A DNA stretch of 64,000 bases from Paenibacillus albiflavus (GCF_004344915.1 NZ_SKFG01000003.1:62001-126000), one strand, 5' to 3'. Positions 16,602 through 25,785 are shown, numbered from the stretch's first letter. Numbers and translations are program-made. Notes: generated by a model not told the origin, from the letters alone.

Positions 16602-17081
16602 TTACTTATTCTTATTTTTCAACTCGATTAACGCTTCTTTAGCAGATTCTTGTACAACACCGTTTCCATGATTTTCATATCTGATAAATATTGGCAAATA
16701 AAGCATGTTATAAGTCGAACCTAAAGCATTTATAGCATCTGAAAGTAGTTCAGGTTCAATTGAATCAATATTGTCTGCCAGATAATCTAAAGTTTCTAAT
16801 GAATAATCAGTTATTAATTGTATAAGATCTTCCTTAACAACCTTACTATGATCAACAAATAAATTCTTCTGTAAAAGAATAATTATCTCGTTAAAGTAGG
16901 TTAGCTTATAGCCGTAGTAGGGATCTAGAAATTTATCTAAGCATAATAACAAACTTCTTTTTTCTGACTCATTCGCTCGAATCAAATAATCACTAATAGC
17001 TTCTATTCCATTATTTATTATTTCTTCGTGGCTCTTATTGTACGTAACAAAATTACATTCAGTATCATTCATTTCCATCAC
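16602..17081 (-). CDS. HEAT-like helical protein
   Basis: 159 residues, almost entirely helical, with paired amphipathic helices such as EKRSLLLCLDKFLDPYYGYK and NGVVQESAKEALIELKNKNK at the end. This fits an alpha-solenoid (HEAT-type) immunity or scaffold protein of the kind near contact-toxin systems. No catalytic motif. Function is inferred only from fold. Confidence 0.6.
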   Translation of the reverse strand: MMEMNDTECNFVTYNKSHEEIINNGIEAISDYLIRANESEKRSLLLCLDKFLDPYYGYKLTYFNEIIILLQKNLFVDHSKVVKEDLIQLITDYSLETLDYLADNIDSIEPELLSDAINALGSTYNMLYLPIFIRYENHGNGVVQESAKEALIELKNKNK

Positions 17082-17174
17082 CTAATTTATATGAAATAGG
17101 TCTTGCATTCTAAAATGACTTTTACTATGTTTAATCTCTAGAATTTCTAAATTACTGTTTGCCCCAATTGCATA

Positions 17175-17329
17175 TAACGTTTGTGTATTCACGAACCCTC
17201 ACTGGCTTAAGGCGCGTAGCACCGGGGTCCGACGGACTTAGCCAGTGCAGGGTTGTCTGCTGAACAACTTCCTCGTAATTGCATCTTGCAGACCAGGGGC
17301 GTTAGCCCCGTGCGTGAATATAGTGTTAT
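17175..17329 (-). repeat. attC-like site
   Basis: TTGTGTATTCACG / CGTGAATATAGTG. Inner arm CACTGGCTTAAG / CTTAGCCAGTG pairs fully, and GGGGCGTTAGCCCC is a perfect hairpin. GTTAT end. Confidence 0.9.
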
Positions 17330-17353
17330 ATGAAGTGATCGACTTCCTTGAAA

Positions 17354-17860
17354 TCAACCATCATGCCATTCAGTTCTTAGTCTGCCTCGATTCGAGAAAA
17401 ACTCAGCCATCATCTTTCTCTGACGATCTTCCAATTCTTTTATTGGTGCTGCTTCAATGGATATATCTGAAAATCTATCGATAAAAAATGGTTCTTGCTT
17501 TAATTTTCTCATCGCTCCCATTGATATATCATTCGCTGCCCAAACAACTCTCTTTATTGAGAAAGATAGTAATATTGCACCACTACACATTGGACACGGC
17601 TCACACGTTGTATATAATGTCAACTCTCTCTTCTTATATTTCTTGTTCTCGATATCCAGCATTATTACTGATGCTTTTCGTATCGCATCAACTTCGGCAT
17701 GTGCTGTTGTATCACATTCAGAGAAAACCTTGTTTCTTCCTTTACTTACAATCTCACCGATCGAATTTACTAATACTGCTCCAATTGGATAAGTTCCTTC
17801 TCTCATAGATTTTTCAGCTTCTTCAAAAGCCGCAAGGAGATACTTTCGATCTTCCTCCAT
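17354..17860 (-). CDS. Nucleoside/tRNA-type deaminase
   Basis: 168 residues with HAEVDAIRKAS (zinc ligand H and proton-transfer E) and TTCEPCPMCSGA (the PCxxC zinc ligands). These are the two motifs of the cytidine deaminase superfamily in the guanine deaminase/TadA-like branch. It probably deaminates a purine or a tRNA base. It is the first cassette after the leader at 17897-18018. Confidence 0.9.
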   Translation of the reverse strand: MEEDRKYLLAAFEEAEKSMREGTYPIGAVLVNSIGEIVSKGRNKVFSECDTTAHAEVDAIRKASVIMLDIENKKYKKRELTLYTTCEPCPMCSGAILLSFSIKRVVWAANDISMGAMRKLKQEPFFIDRFSDISIEAAPIKELEDRQRKMMAEFFSNRGRLRTEWHDG

Positions 17861-17896
17861 CGAATCACCTCATTCTCAACCTTCGGTCATTTCATA

Positions 17897-18018
17897 TAAC
17901 TACTAAATCCACGTATTTCATATAATCCCTATAATCAATCAGTTTCCTGAATTTCTGATATATTTCTAGAATAGATGATTATGCGAACCATATCCACTTA
18001 ATTTTCCCAATAAATTAG
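17897..18018 (-). other. Candidate attI-like leader (copy A)
   Basis: Starts TAACTAC and matches the leader at 63576-63695, including TCTAGAATAGATGATTATGCGA (differing at two places), TATATTTCTAGA and ACTTAATTTTC. In both places it lies just before the first minus-strand cassette gene, and its own TAAC box meets that gene. No integrase remains beside it. The + strand permease gene begins 175 bases on. The 17861-18192 stretch holds no other gene. Confidence 0.65.
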
Positions 18019-18192
18019 GACAATGTCCATTCGTCATGATCGATAAAAAATTCCCATATTATATAAGTGAGCACTGACTTCACCCAAACACCTCCCCAAC
18101 CCTATTTCCTTCCTCGGGACTATAATTATGATAAAATATTTGTTAACATAAAATAATTGCTTATCAAATTATACCTTCAAGGTGTGTGTTAA

Positions 18193-19458
18193 ATGAAAAC
18201 CATATTATCTTCTTTACAGTGGACATTGTTTATTATTGCTGGTAACCTAGTCGCTCCGATTGCAATTGCTTCTGTTTTCCATTTGGACCCGGCCGATACG
18301 CTGCTGTTCATCCAACGTACATTATTTGTATTAGGTGTTGCTGGTCTCATTCAAGTGCTATTCGGGCATCGTCTACCGATCCATGAGGGACCTGCTGGTC
18401 TTTGGTGGGGAGTGTTTACACTTTATGCGAGTTTAGGGGTAACGCTTTTTGGCTCAGAGACCGAAACTTTACGTGTACTTTCATTCTCATTAATTGTGAG
18501 CGGTATAATCTGTATCATACTTAGCTTAATGGGATTCATTGAAAAATTAGCCCGTTTGTTCTCACCAATGGTTATTGGTACATATTTAATCTTGTTAGTA
18601 ACCCAGCTAAGCGGCTCTTTTGTAAAAGGTATGCTCGGTATTTCAGGTGTAAATGTCAAAATTGACGGAACGGTGGCACTTATATCGATTGGACTTGTGC
18701 TCTTATCGTTAATCCTGGATAAATTCGCATCTTTGGCTCAATACAGCATTATCATACTTATTGCTATAGGTTGGGGGCTCTTTTATTATTTTGATTTGGT
18801 ACCGCCGATTACGATGCCAAATGAATGGTTCCATCTGCCTGATATTTTTGTATTCGGAACTCCTCGAATGGAATGGAGTATGATACCTACCGTAATTTTA
18901 TTGACTTTACTGCTAATAACCAATATGGTAGCGACGGTACGCGTTGTAGAAAATGTGTTAAAAGGAAATAAAGAATATGAGCGCAAAGTTTCCATGAAAC
19001 GAACTGGATTGTTTACAGGCGTCAGCCAAATTATTGGCGGTATCTTCTCTGCTGTGGGATCTGTACCTATTTCGGGGGCAGCCGGGTTTATCGCTTCGAC
19101 TCGGATCAAGGATCGATTGCCCTTTATTATCGCTTCATGTTTAGTCCTATTCGTAAGCATATTTATGCCAATCTTGGCTGTATTTGCAGCATTACCTAGC
19201 GCAGTTGGGTACGCGGCAATATTCCTTATTTTCTCTAAGATGCTTGGAATGGCAATTAAAGAATATAAACAAAGCAAGGATACGAATTACTTCTATAAAG
19301 CAGTTGGATTTTCACTGTTTGTTGGTATTGGTGTCATGTTCATTCCATCGGCTGCTTTTACAGGATTACCGCCAATCGTCACTTCATTTTTTAGCAACGG
19401 TTTAATACTAGGAACTGTCGTGGCATTAATATTTGAAATCATTAATCGTAAAAAGTAA
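18193..19458 (+). CDS. NCS2 purine/pyrimidine (xanthine/uracil) permease
   Basis: 421 residues with about 12-14 hydrophobic helices. SGAAGFIASTRIKDRLPFII and GFSLFVGIGVMFIPSAAF mark the NCS2 (nucleobase:cation symporter 2) family, with the N-terminal ILSSLQWTLFIIAGNLVAP in the family's first helix. It is on the + strand against all nearby cassette genes, has GGTGTG before the ATG and its own terminator. It looks like ordinary host DNA rather than a cassette. Confidence 0.9.
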   Translation: MKTILSSLQWTLFIIAGNLVAPIAIASVFHLDPADTLLFIQRTLFVLGVAGLIQVLFGHRLPIHEGPAGLWWGVFTLYASLGVTLFGSETETLRVLSFSLIVSGIICIILSLMGFIEKLARLFSPMVIGTYLILLVTQLSGSFVKGMLGISGVNVKIDGTVALISIGLVLLSLILDKFASLAQYSIIILIAIGWGLFYYFDLVPPITMPNEWFHLPDIFVFGTPRMEWSMIPTVILLTLLLITNMVATVRVVENVLKGNKEYERKVSMKRTGLFTGVSQIIGGIFSAVGSVPISGAAGFIASTRIKDRLPFIIASCLVLFVSIFMPILAVFAALPSAVGYAAIFLIFSKMLGMAIKEYKQSKDTNYFYKAVGFSLFVGIGVMFIPSAAFTGLPPIVTSFFSNGLILGTVVALIFEIINRKK

Positions 19459-19462
19459 TACA

Positions 19463-19500
19463 AAAGAGCGTTTGTTCAAAATCTGAACATACGCTTTTTT
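19463..19500 (+). terminator. Terminator of the permease gene
   Basis: AAAAGAGCGTTTGTTCA / TGAACATACGCTTTTTT forms a long stem ending in a T run. Confidence 0.75.
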
Positions 19501-19535
19501 AGCGATATAGAATTTATAACTTTCATTTCCTCTAT

Positions 19536-19886
19536 TTAATTCAATTGTTGTTTCCATTTAATAATTATAAATCTGTTTACTACTGCTACAGTTCCAAAAA
19601 TCATTGCAAATACTTTAAATCCAGAATCTATTAAACAAAGAAATGCCATTCCAAAAATAAATAATTCAATTATTAATACCCCAATTAAAGGCAATCTAAT
19701 TGTCGCTTTTGGTGATATTGTCTTACCCCAGATTATCGCTGCAAGTAACGGCATTCCAAGACCTAATGCAATTTGAACAATCACGTTAGAATCATAATGA
19801 AATCCCCAATATCCTAATGAAAACATAATCACTAATTCCAAAATAAATCGAATTGCAAGGTTAAAAACCTTAAACATAAAGCTCAT
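19536..19886 (-). CDS. YrdB family (DUF2568) membrane protein
   Basis: 116 residues, four hydrophobic helices. LAIRFILELVIMFSLGYWGF and IALGLGMPLLAAIIWGKTISPKA are the YrdB/DUF2568 signature. The role is unknown; homologues are common in Bacilli. No attC repeat is near it; the 105 bases to its right hold a short IS-end-like stretch. Confidence 0.8.
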   Translation of the reverse strand: MSFMFKVFNLAIRFILELVIMFSLGYWGFHYDSNVIVQIALGLGMPLLAAIIWGKTISPKATIRLPLIGVLIIELFIFGMAFLCLIDSGFKVFAMIFGTVAVVNRFIIIKWKQQLN

Positions 19887-19914
19887 CCTTCTTCAGAAAA
19901 TTAGTGTTTTTTGA

Positions 19915-19945
19915 TCAACCTTGACTCTAATTAGCTGGTTAATAC
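19915..19945. repeat. Possible IS-end remnant
   Basis: CCTTGACTCTAATTAGCTGGTT resembles the right tip of the IS at 38990-40556 (GACCTTGATTAGCTGGATT). Short; may be chance. Confidence 0.35.
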
Positions 19946-19991
19946 GACGGATTCACTTTAATCATCATTACAATTAACTCTTTCTATGCTC

Positions 19992-20474
19992 CTATTTATA
20001 TGTCTTTCTCTCAAATGTGAAATACGTATAAGGAATTTCAGCTTGTACTTTCTCTTGATAGGTAATATTAAAATCGTCCTCATTAAATTCTGGAAAAAAG
20101 ATATTTCCTTCAATATGTTGATCAATTACTGTTAGATAGATTTTGTCCGCATGCGGCAAAGCTTCTTTATAAACCTCTCCACCGCCAGCAATGAATACCT
20201 CTTCCTCATCTTTCAGTAATCTGTAAGCTTCTTCAAGTGATCTGACAGTCTTACAATTATCAATAATTAATTCTTGATTTCTTGTGATAATAATAGTCTT
20301 TCTGTTTGGTAATGGTTTACCGATCGATTCATAAGTCTTTCTACCCATAATAATTGAATTGCCTAGTGTTAAATCCTTAAATCGTTTTTGTTCGCCTCGT
20401 ATTTTCCAAGGTATTACTTCATCCATTCCAATCACTCGATTAATTGATATAGCCACAATTATAGAAATTATCAT
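19992..20474 (-). CDS. dfr: Dihydrofolate reductase
   Basis: 160 residues. MIISIIVAISINRVIGMDEV, IPWKIRGEQKRFKDLTLGNS, IIMGRKTYESIGKPLPNRK, VFIAGGGEVY and DKIYLTVID are the DHFR boxes in order. GEQKRF puts a glutamate where the chromosomal enzyme has the catalytic acid, as in many Bacilli DHFRs and some trimethoprim-resistant dfr types. No thymidylate synthase lies next to it, unlike most housekeeping folA genes, so an acquired copy is likely. Trimethoprim resistance is inference. Confidence 0.9.
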   Translation of the reverse strand: MIISIIVAISINRVIGMDEVIPWKIRGEQKRFKDLTLGNSIIMGRKTYESIGKPLPNRKTIIITRNQELIIDNCKTVRSLEEAYRLLKDEEEVFIAGGGEVYKEALPHADKIYLTVIDQHIEGNIFFPEFNEDDFNITYQEKVQAEIPYTYFTFERKTYK

Positions 20475-20570
20475 GATACACCTAGTCCTTTACCTAGATC
20501 TTAAATAAATTCGAAACATTCTTAAAACTAATTAATTTCTCTTCCCATGCCAACGGCATCCCTGAATTAT

Positions 20571-21155
20571 TTACACACCTTGTATTTCTTTCTCATTCTC
20601 GATAAATTCGTCCCTCATCAGTCCAAATAGGATTAGATCATAATATTTTCCATTTGTGTAAATGACTTTTCTGCGCACTCCTTCTTGAACACATCCAAGT
20701 TTTTTCATCATAGTAGCCGAAGCTTCATTTCCTTCAAGCACATAATCATTAAACTTATTTAGTCGTCTTTCAAAAAAAGCATATTTTAATAGAATTCTAA
20801 CAGCTCTTGTACCGTACCCTTTACCACGATGATCCCTGTCAATCTGGATTCCGATACTGAAAGTTCCGTTTCTTTCATCAATACTATTTAGATTTATTCC
20901 TCCTACGTTCTCGCCGTTCAAATTCTCAATAGTAAACATTATTCGTCCATTTCCAGAGGAAAATCCAGAGCATTTCTCTACAAAATTCTTCGCTTCTGTA
21001 ATTGTCGGTGGTAATTCAACTGCACACTCTAATAATCGCCGTGCCGGTGTATCAAATCGGTTGTAATAATGCCCTTCCCAGTCTTCAGGTTCGATTGCGC
21101 GAAGACGAATTTCTTCGTCTTGCCAAAAATAGTTCGTATAGATTATTTCTTTCAT
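20571..21155 (-). CDS. GNAT acetyltransferase, RimJ/RimL type
   Basis: 194 residues. IRLRAIEPEDWEGHYYNRFD opens the RimJ/RimL-like branch, GIQIDRDHRGKGYGTRAVRI is motif A (RGKGYG) and VLEGNEASATMMKKLGCVQE is motif B. Its start overlaps the stop of the ANT(4')-like gene by four bases, so the two are coupled. The branch includes ribosomal-protein and aminoglycoside acetyltransferases. Confidence 0.9.
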   Translation of the reverse strand: MKEIIYTNYFWQDEEIRLRAIEPEDWEGHYYNRFDTPARRLLECAVELPPTITEAKNFVEKCSGFSSGNGRIMFTIENLNGENVGGINLNSIDERNGTFSIGIQIDRDHRGKGYGTRAVRILLKYAFFERRLNKFNDYVLEGNEASATMMKKLGCVQEGVRRKVIYTNGKYYDLILFGLMRDEFIENEKEIQGV

Positions 21156-21922
21156 ATCGAATCCTCCATGTTGTATTTACTTCTATAATCGATACCCAAA
21201 TCTTCAAGTAATTCATTTATACCTGTCCATAAGTTTTCACAAAGCTGATAAAGCTCTTCCTTATCAGATAACTCTCCACTTATAACTTTTTTTGCTAATT
21301 CAGTGTATCCCTTTGGCTTGATTGATCTAGCTATGGACTCCTCAAGGGTCACAGCTCTGGTACTGTAATGTTGTTTATTGATCAAACCAATCAATTTAGC
21401 AATTTGCCATGTGAAATCAAAAACAGCACGAGGCACATAAGACAGGTTATTTGTTACATAGCTATTTCGAATTTTACCCATGGTTTCATACGGTTCCCAG
21501 ATCATGAATTCTTTAATCGTTTGTTCGATAGCTTCATCAGATATCGTAAGTACCATTTCTTTTGTCTTATCAAATAAACTATTAGGATCATACAAGGGTA
21601 TAATATGTAGGAAACTGCCCACTTTTATGGCCCAGCCATCGTCAACCATACTTGCTTTCTCAAACCAATCTGATTTCTGTACGGTAGCAATTTCTAATTT
21701 AAAAGGATGATAGATCAGTTCATGACCAGGAATGGTCACACCATCCCGACTAATTACATGTAACTCTATATCTGAGTACGGTCCATCCTTCTCCTGGGCA
21801 ATCGAACCATAAATACCAATTGCCTCAATATCCTCACTGTACTTGTCCAAAAGCATATTTTTTATTCTATCAATGAAATCAAGTTTTTCTGTTCGAGTTG
21901 TTGCAACTGGATAAGGTAACAT
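21152..21922 (-). CDS. ANT(4')-I-like aminoglycoside nucleotidyltransferase
   Basis: 256 residues, the length of ANT(4')-I (KNTase). IEAIGIYGSIAQEKDGPYSD continues to IELHV with the GSxxxxxDxPxSD(I)E active-site pattern. The helical C-terminal part (YVPRAVFDFTWQIAKLIGLI, LSDKEELYQLCENLWTGINE) follows the known domain. The family adenylates the 4' hydroxyl of kanamycin or tobramycin. Identity appears moderate, so the true substrate is open. It overlaps the next GNAT gene. Confidence 0.85.
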   Translation of the reverse strand: MLPYPVATTRTEKLDFIDRIKNMLLDKYSEDIEAIGIYGSIAQEKDGPYSDIELHVISRDGVTIPGHELIYHPFKLEIATVQKSDWFEKASMVDDGWAIKVGSFLHIIPLYDPNSLFDKTKEMVLTISDEAIEQTIKEFMIWEPYETMGKIRNSYVTNNLSYVPRAVFDFTWQIAKLIGLINKQHYSTRAVTLEESIARSIKPKGYTELAKKVISGELSDKEELYQLCENLWTGINELLEDLGIDYRSKYNMEDSI

Positions 21923-21996
21923 ACAGTCCTCCTATAAGACATTAAGTTTTCTATGAAAATAATAGATAAAAGACTTCATTATCTTTCTCTGTTAAT

Positions 21997-22587
21997 TTAG
22001 TTCAGGTTCATTGATTCTAAATGCCTCGTGCAATTATAAAGGCTACACTCCCAACCATTATTATCTAGATTTATCATAGTTATAGATGCATTATCTATAT
22101 GTGTTTTAGGAAAAACTTGTGGTAACAGATGTTGTAAAGTCAAGCCGATTAATGCTCCGTGACTAACAATTAGAATTCGTTTATCAGGGTTCGTAGAACA
22201 AACTTCTTCTATAAATTCCATCCCTCGTTTTGCAACTTCTTCGAAAGGCTCCATTCCGATATTCTGTGAACGCCAGTTTTTTCCCCATTTAAAAATTCGC
22301 TCATCTTCTGTTGTACCTTCAATTAGTCCGCAATTTATTTCTCTCAACCGGTCATCAGTGATGATCGAATTAATGCCCAATTTATCACATATAGCTTCTG
22401 CAGTTTGTAGTGCTCTCGTTAAAGTACTTGAACAAACAATATCCCAGTGTCCCCCCGATACTCTTTCGGCTATTGCGTTAGCCTGTCTCAAGCCTTTTTC
22501 ATTTAAGGAGATATCAGATATCCCTTGAGCTTTACCCAGTTCATTCCAGGCTGTTAGTCCGTGTCTAATAAGTCCAATAGTCGCCAC
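21997..22587 (-). CDS. Histidine phosphatase family (PhoE/GpmB-like)
   Basis: 196 residues from a GTG at 22587 with AAGGGG upstream. ATIGLIRHGLTAWNELGKAQ has the RHG motif, VCSSTLTRALQTAEAI the second arginine, CGLIEGTT the glutamate and ILIVSHGALIG the second histidine. All catalytic residues are present. It probably dephosphorylates a sugar phosphate or nucleotide. It lies 33 bases from the YdcF-like gene. Confidence 0.9.
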   Translation of the reverse strand: MATIGLIRHGLTAWNELGKAQGISDISLNEKGLRQANAIAERVSGGHWDIVCSSTLTRALQTAEAICDKLGINSIITDDRLREINCGLIEGTTEDERIFKWGKNWRSQNIGMEPFEEVAKRGMEFIEEVCSTNPDKRILIVSHGALIGLTLQHLLPQVFPKTHIDNASITMINLDNNGWECSLYNCTRHLESMNLN

Positions 22588-22620
22588 GTTTACCCCTTCT
22601 TTTTTTGATTGATACATTTA

Positions 22621-23190
22621 TTAATCGTTAAGATTCTTTGATCCGATTTCGTATATGGCCTTTCTAAAATACTTGCCTACCTTTTCTAGTTCATTCATTA
22701 CATATCCAATTCTACCTTCATCTTGAAACCAATTATCTTTTGTAACTCCTGTTTTATCAACCACTGGACTAACATAAAAAATCGTATCAAAAGGAAATGT
22801 AAGTTGATAAGTTAACTGTGCCCTTCGTGCATGGTAATTTTTGCAGACTAATATTACTCTCTTAGTAGAAATTCCTCTTTGCATAAGCACATCCAAAGAA
22901 AAGCGTGAGTTCTCTAATGTATTTGTTGCTTTATCTTCCTTTAGAATTGCTTCTGATGGAACTCCTAATGATATTCCAACATTTCGCAAGAATTCCCACT
23001 CAGTTGTTTCCACATGCGGAGTTGAGCCACCAGAAGGTAGGATAAATGGGGCTAATCCTTGATGATACAACATCGCTGCTCGTTCCATTAATTGAGGATG
23101 ACTAGCACCTGGAATTAATATAACATCAGAATGTTTTAACTCCGTTTCAAAGAACATGAAATCGCTGATACAGTCAAAAGGGTACGGCAA
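22621..23190 (-). CDS. YdcF/ElyC/SanA family (DUF218) protein
   Basis: 189 residues. SDVILIPGASHPQLMERAAM, APFILPSGGST, ATNTLENSRFS and VILVCKNYHARRAQLTYQL are DUF218 motifs (GxxxxxxxRxxxAxxLY, SGG, EN, hARR). The protein lacks the membrane anchors of SanA and could be cytosolic. Role unknown; in some members a cell-envelope role is known. No attC separates it from the phosphatase gene at its left. Confidence 0.85.
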   Translation of the reverse strand: MPYPFDCISDFMFFETELKHSDVILIPGASHPQLMERAAMLYHQGLAPFILPSGGSTPHVETTEWEFLRNVGISLGVPSEAILKEDKATNTLENSRFSLDVLMQRGISTKRVILVCKNYHARRAQLTYQLTFPFDTIFYVSPVVDKTGVTKDNWFQDEGRIGYVMNELEKVGKYFRKAIYEIGSKNLND

Positions 23191-23242
23191 TGTTAACCCT
23201 CCCTATACTCTTTTTTGGCTATTATTCTTTGTGTTGATATCC

Positions 23243-23390
23243 TATAAGGTTCTTGTATTTACGAACCCGAGTGGATTAAGGCAGCTTACTGCCGTGTGGC
23301 TCTACCACTTAGCCTCACAAGGTTGTTACCTGATCCAGTTCTTCGAAAAACCTCAGGCGGATCTAGTTGCTGAAAAGCTGCGACACTTAA
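23243..23390 (-). repeat. attC-like site, degenerate
   Basis: TATAAGGTTCTTGTATTTACGAACCCGAGTGG...CCTCAGGCGG. First recognisable repeat after the permease block. The closing arm and GTTAT box are not preserved. Confidence 0.6.
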
Positions 23391-23424
23391 ACTACTCGTC
23401 TCCTTGAGTCACCATACAAAATTT

Positions 23425-23772
23425 TTATTTTGAAGTATATAATGCACGGCCCCATTCACCAAAATAAAGTAGTTCATCAATGCTGTTTCCATATGTGTAT
23501 AAATTGAATGTAGCATTTGGACCTTCCTTTTGAACAATAATTTGTTCCTTACTACAGATTAAATAACCCCATTTCATTCCTGGCTCGAGTTCTCTATCAC
23601 CTATTGTTTTTAAATTATAAGTTTTCTTATTCCAAGTAAATGATGTGGGTGGTTCTTTACATATATCGGAACTACCCGCTTGTGGATCCGGAGAGTTATT
23701 CATTTCAGTCGAGCAGCTTGATAATAATATAGTCATAAATATAATAATCAAAATCACAACTCTAGACTTCAT
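23425..23772 (-). CDS. Small lipoprotein
   Basis: 115 residues. MKSRVVILIIIFMTILLSSC is a lipoprotein signal with lipobox LSSC at about residue 20. The mature part (CKEPPTSFTWNKKTYNLKTI, KEGPNATFNLYTYGNSIDEL) is beta-rich, with no recognised domain. The 154 bases to its right contain a worn repeat stub (GATAATGTTTCTG) but no second gene. Confidence 0.7.
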   Translation of the reverse strand: MKSRVVILIIIFMTILLSSCSTEMNNSPDPQAGSSDICKEPPTSFTWNKKTYNLKTIGDRELEPGMKWGYLICSKEQIIVQKEGPNATFNLYTYGNSIDELLYFGEWGRALYTSK

Positions 23773-23926
23773 AAGTAACCCCCTAAAGTTTTACTCCAGC
23801 GATCGAACTGAATAAGATAATGTTTCTGCTGAATGTATTATCATCGTCAAGATAAAAACTATGATTTGATTATTCGTCATTTTTTAATCAGCTACATGTA
23901 GCTCCCTAGTCAACGCCATCTTCGAG

Positions 23927-24952
23927 TTACTTAACAACTTTGTTTATATCATTATTTAACCATTTCACTAGGTCAGAGATTATATTTTCATATTGCTTAA
24001 TAGCATTTATTGTTCCTGTTACTTGAATTGTTCCCATTTGCTGTTCTTTCTCGTCTGCACATTCAATCCACAAAGATCGTTTAAGACTATATTCCAACCA
24101 ATCTAGCTTACTCAAATAACCGAGCTCTAGTATCAAGTTCCAATCAGATTCTAATACTCCATATTGTTTTTGATATCCGTAAATGAATGCTAAAAATTTA
24201 TCTTTGTCAATCTTTCCAAGCTCATTCACAGACCAATAAATAGCTGTTTCAATCAAATCATGCTTCGGATTGATATAGTCTGCAGATTCCCAATCAATTA
24301 TTATTGGGTTTTCTTGAACCCACATAACGTTTTTAGGTTCTAGATCCCTATGACTAATAACCTTCTCGGCTGATAGCATTATAGATGATCTCTTTGCTTT
24401 GGCACTCCAGACAAATATCTGATCAATGTTTTCTTGGAGTAGATCGACCCATTCGGAATCAATTTCTCGACCTTTAGATAAATAGAAATTCCAGTCTATT
24501 TCAGCCGTATTATCCAAATAGTTATCAGTAAGAATTATTTGCGAAAAATCTGTTTTATGAATATCCGCAAGAATTAGACCTATTCGTTCACAATGAACAT
24601 TATTGATTTCTGAAGACTTCAAGCTGATCCCTTCGATCCAATCAAATATAAGGTAATATTGATCGTCGATACTTTGAATGAACTTTCCTTCAATTATTTT
24701 TGCAGGTTGAACAGATAATTCGTTGGCTGCAATGTTCGCAATTCTTTCCGACCTATGATAATTATTTAACGCTGTAGGTCTTGCCATGATTTGTGGATTT
24801 AATGCTTTTATAGCATATTTACCATTAGTCGTTTCTACTGAAAACATCCTGTGCAGCAAACCGCCTGATATTGTTTCGGGTTCTTTAAGTATTTCACCGA
24901 GATTCAATTCATTACACAATCTTTCGAATTTAATATTGTATTGATAATTCAT
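23927..24952 (-). CDS. APH/choline-kinase family phosphotransferase
   Basis: 341 residues. KYAIKALN holds the ATP-binding lysine, VISHRDLEPKNVMW the catalytic HxDxxxxN and IIDWESADYINPKHDL the metal-binding D. These are the Brenner motifs of the APH kinase fold. The extra C-terminal helical part of 80 residues is long for an APH. It may phosphorylate an aminoglycoside or another small molecule. Confidence 0.85.
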   Translation of the reverse strand: MNYQYNIKFERLCNELNLGEILKEPETISGGLLHRMFSVETTNGKYAIKALNPQIMARPTALNNYHRSERIANIAANELSVQPAKIIEGKFIQSIDDQYYLIFDWIEGISLKSSEINNVHCERIGLILADIHKTDFSQIILTDNYLDNTAEIDWNFYLSKGREIDSEWVDLLQENIDQIFVWSAKAKRSSIMLSAEKVISHRDLEPKNVMWVQENPIIIDWESADYINPKHDLIETAIYWSVNELGKIDKDKFLAFIYGYQKQYGVLESDWNLILELGYLSKLDWLEYSLKRSLWIECADEKEQQMGTIQVTGTINAIKQYENIISDLVKWLNNDINKVVK

Positions 24953-24988
24953 TTATATGTATGCTCCTTTCGATAAGATGAATTCGTA

Positions 24989-25143
24989 TAACGTCTATTG
25001 TATTCACGAACCTAAGAACCTAAGACACGTAGTCCCGGCTGCTGCGCGGTTAGTTTCGAAATGTTGTCTGTCCCTGACTCTGCTTCCTCGAAATGCCCCG
25101 ACGGACCAAGGGGGAAAGCCCTGCAGCGTGAATATGATTTTAT
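24989..25143 (-). repeat. attC-like site
   Basis: TTGTATTCACG / CGTGAATATGATT. Inner ACGTAGTCCCGGCTGCTGCGCGG. The end box has become TTTTATA and overlaps the stop of the gene at 25140. Confidence 0.75.
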
Positions 25144-25742
25144 ATATCCCCGCCTTCATTGAGTTGCTTGCTCAATTCTTCTATCCATCTCTTATTTCCA
25201 TTCATAACTTTCATACTTTGTAGTAACCATGACTTCGATTTATTATCAGACACTCTATTCATGTATACTAAAAAATCATGTTCATCTTCTTCTCTAGTGC
25301 TTAGACTTTTAAATAGCAATTGCCATGCCGGATTTACGAATGGGATCTCACCTGATTTATTACAGAAGTCATCCATACTCATCTTTATTTGATTATTTTT
25401 TCTAAATATGACTTGGTCTTCAATTCGGCTTGTTAGCAATAACTCTATAAATTCTTGTTCTTTAAATAAATGAAGACAATATCTTGGAAGTTCAATATCT
25501 GTCATTTGTGTAACTTTTTCTAATCGATGTTCGCCAGGAATAGCAACGTTAATATCCCAGTCGTGAAAATACTGAAGAGCGTATTCTGCATCTTCTCTAA
25601 AAATACAAATATCCATGTCTTTATGATCCCGGGTTATTTCATTAATCAATAAATCTATGGTCCACCCACCGGCGACAAACCAAGGTTTTTCATAGAATTT
25701 CATAAGCAATTCAAGTTTTTTGAATTCCTTTGATTTAATCAT
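25140..25742 (-). CDS. LinB/Lnu-type nucleotidyltransferase
   Basis: 200 residues. WFVAGGWTIDLLINEITRDH continuing KDMDICIF is the GGW(x)8-14DxD motif of the lincosamide nucleotidyltransferase-like (LinA/LnuA-type) proteins. The remainder is helical as in that family. Its stop TAA falls in the R box of its own attC. Adenylation of a drug is inferred from family only. Confidence 0.8.
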   Translation of the reverse strand: MIKSKEFKKLELLMKFYEKPWFVAGGWTIDLLINEITRDHKDMDICIFREDAEYALQYFHDWDINVAIPGEHRLEKVTQMTDIELPRYCLHLFKEQEFIELLLTSRIEDQVIFRKNNQIKMSMDDFCNKSGEIPFVNPAWQLLFKSLSTREEDEHDFLVYMNRVSDNKSKSWLLQSMKVMNGNKRWIEELSKQLNEGGDI

Positions 25743-25785
25743 TTTGATCTCCTGAGTTATAGAGTTTTATCGTTGCGGGGATTTC

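Noticed and set aside
18020-18190. Riboswitch (purine type) before the permease gene
   Set aside because: No clear purine-riboswitch core (the paired loops with TATAATCCT-type P1) could be traced, so not claimed.
19992-20474. Housekeeping folA
   Set aside because: Possible, but there is no thyA beside it and its neighbours are resistance-like genes, so an acquired dfr is preferred; not proven.
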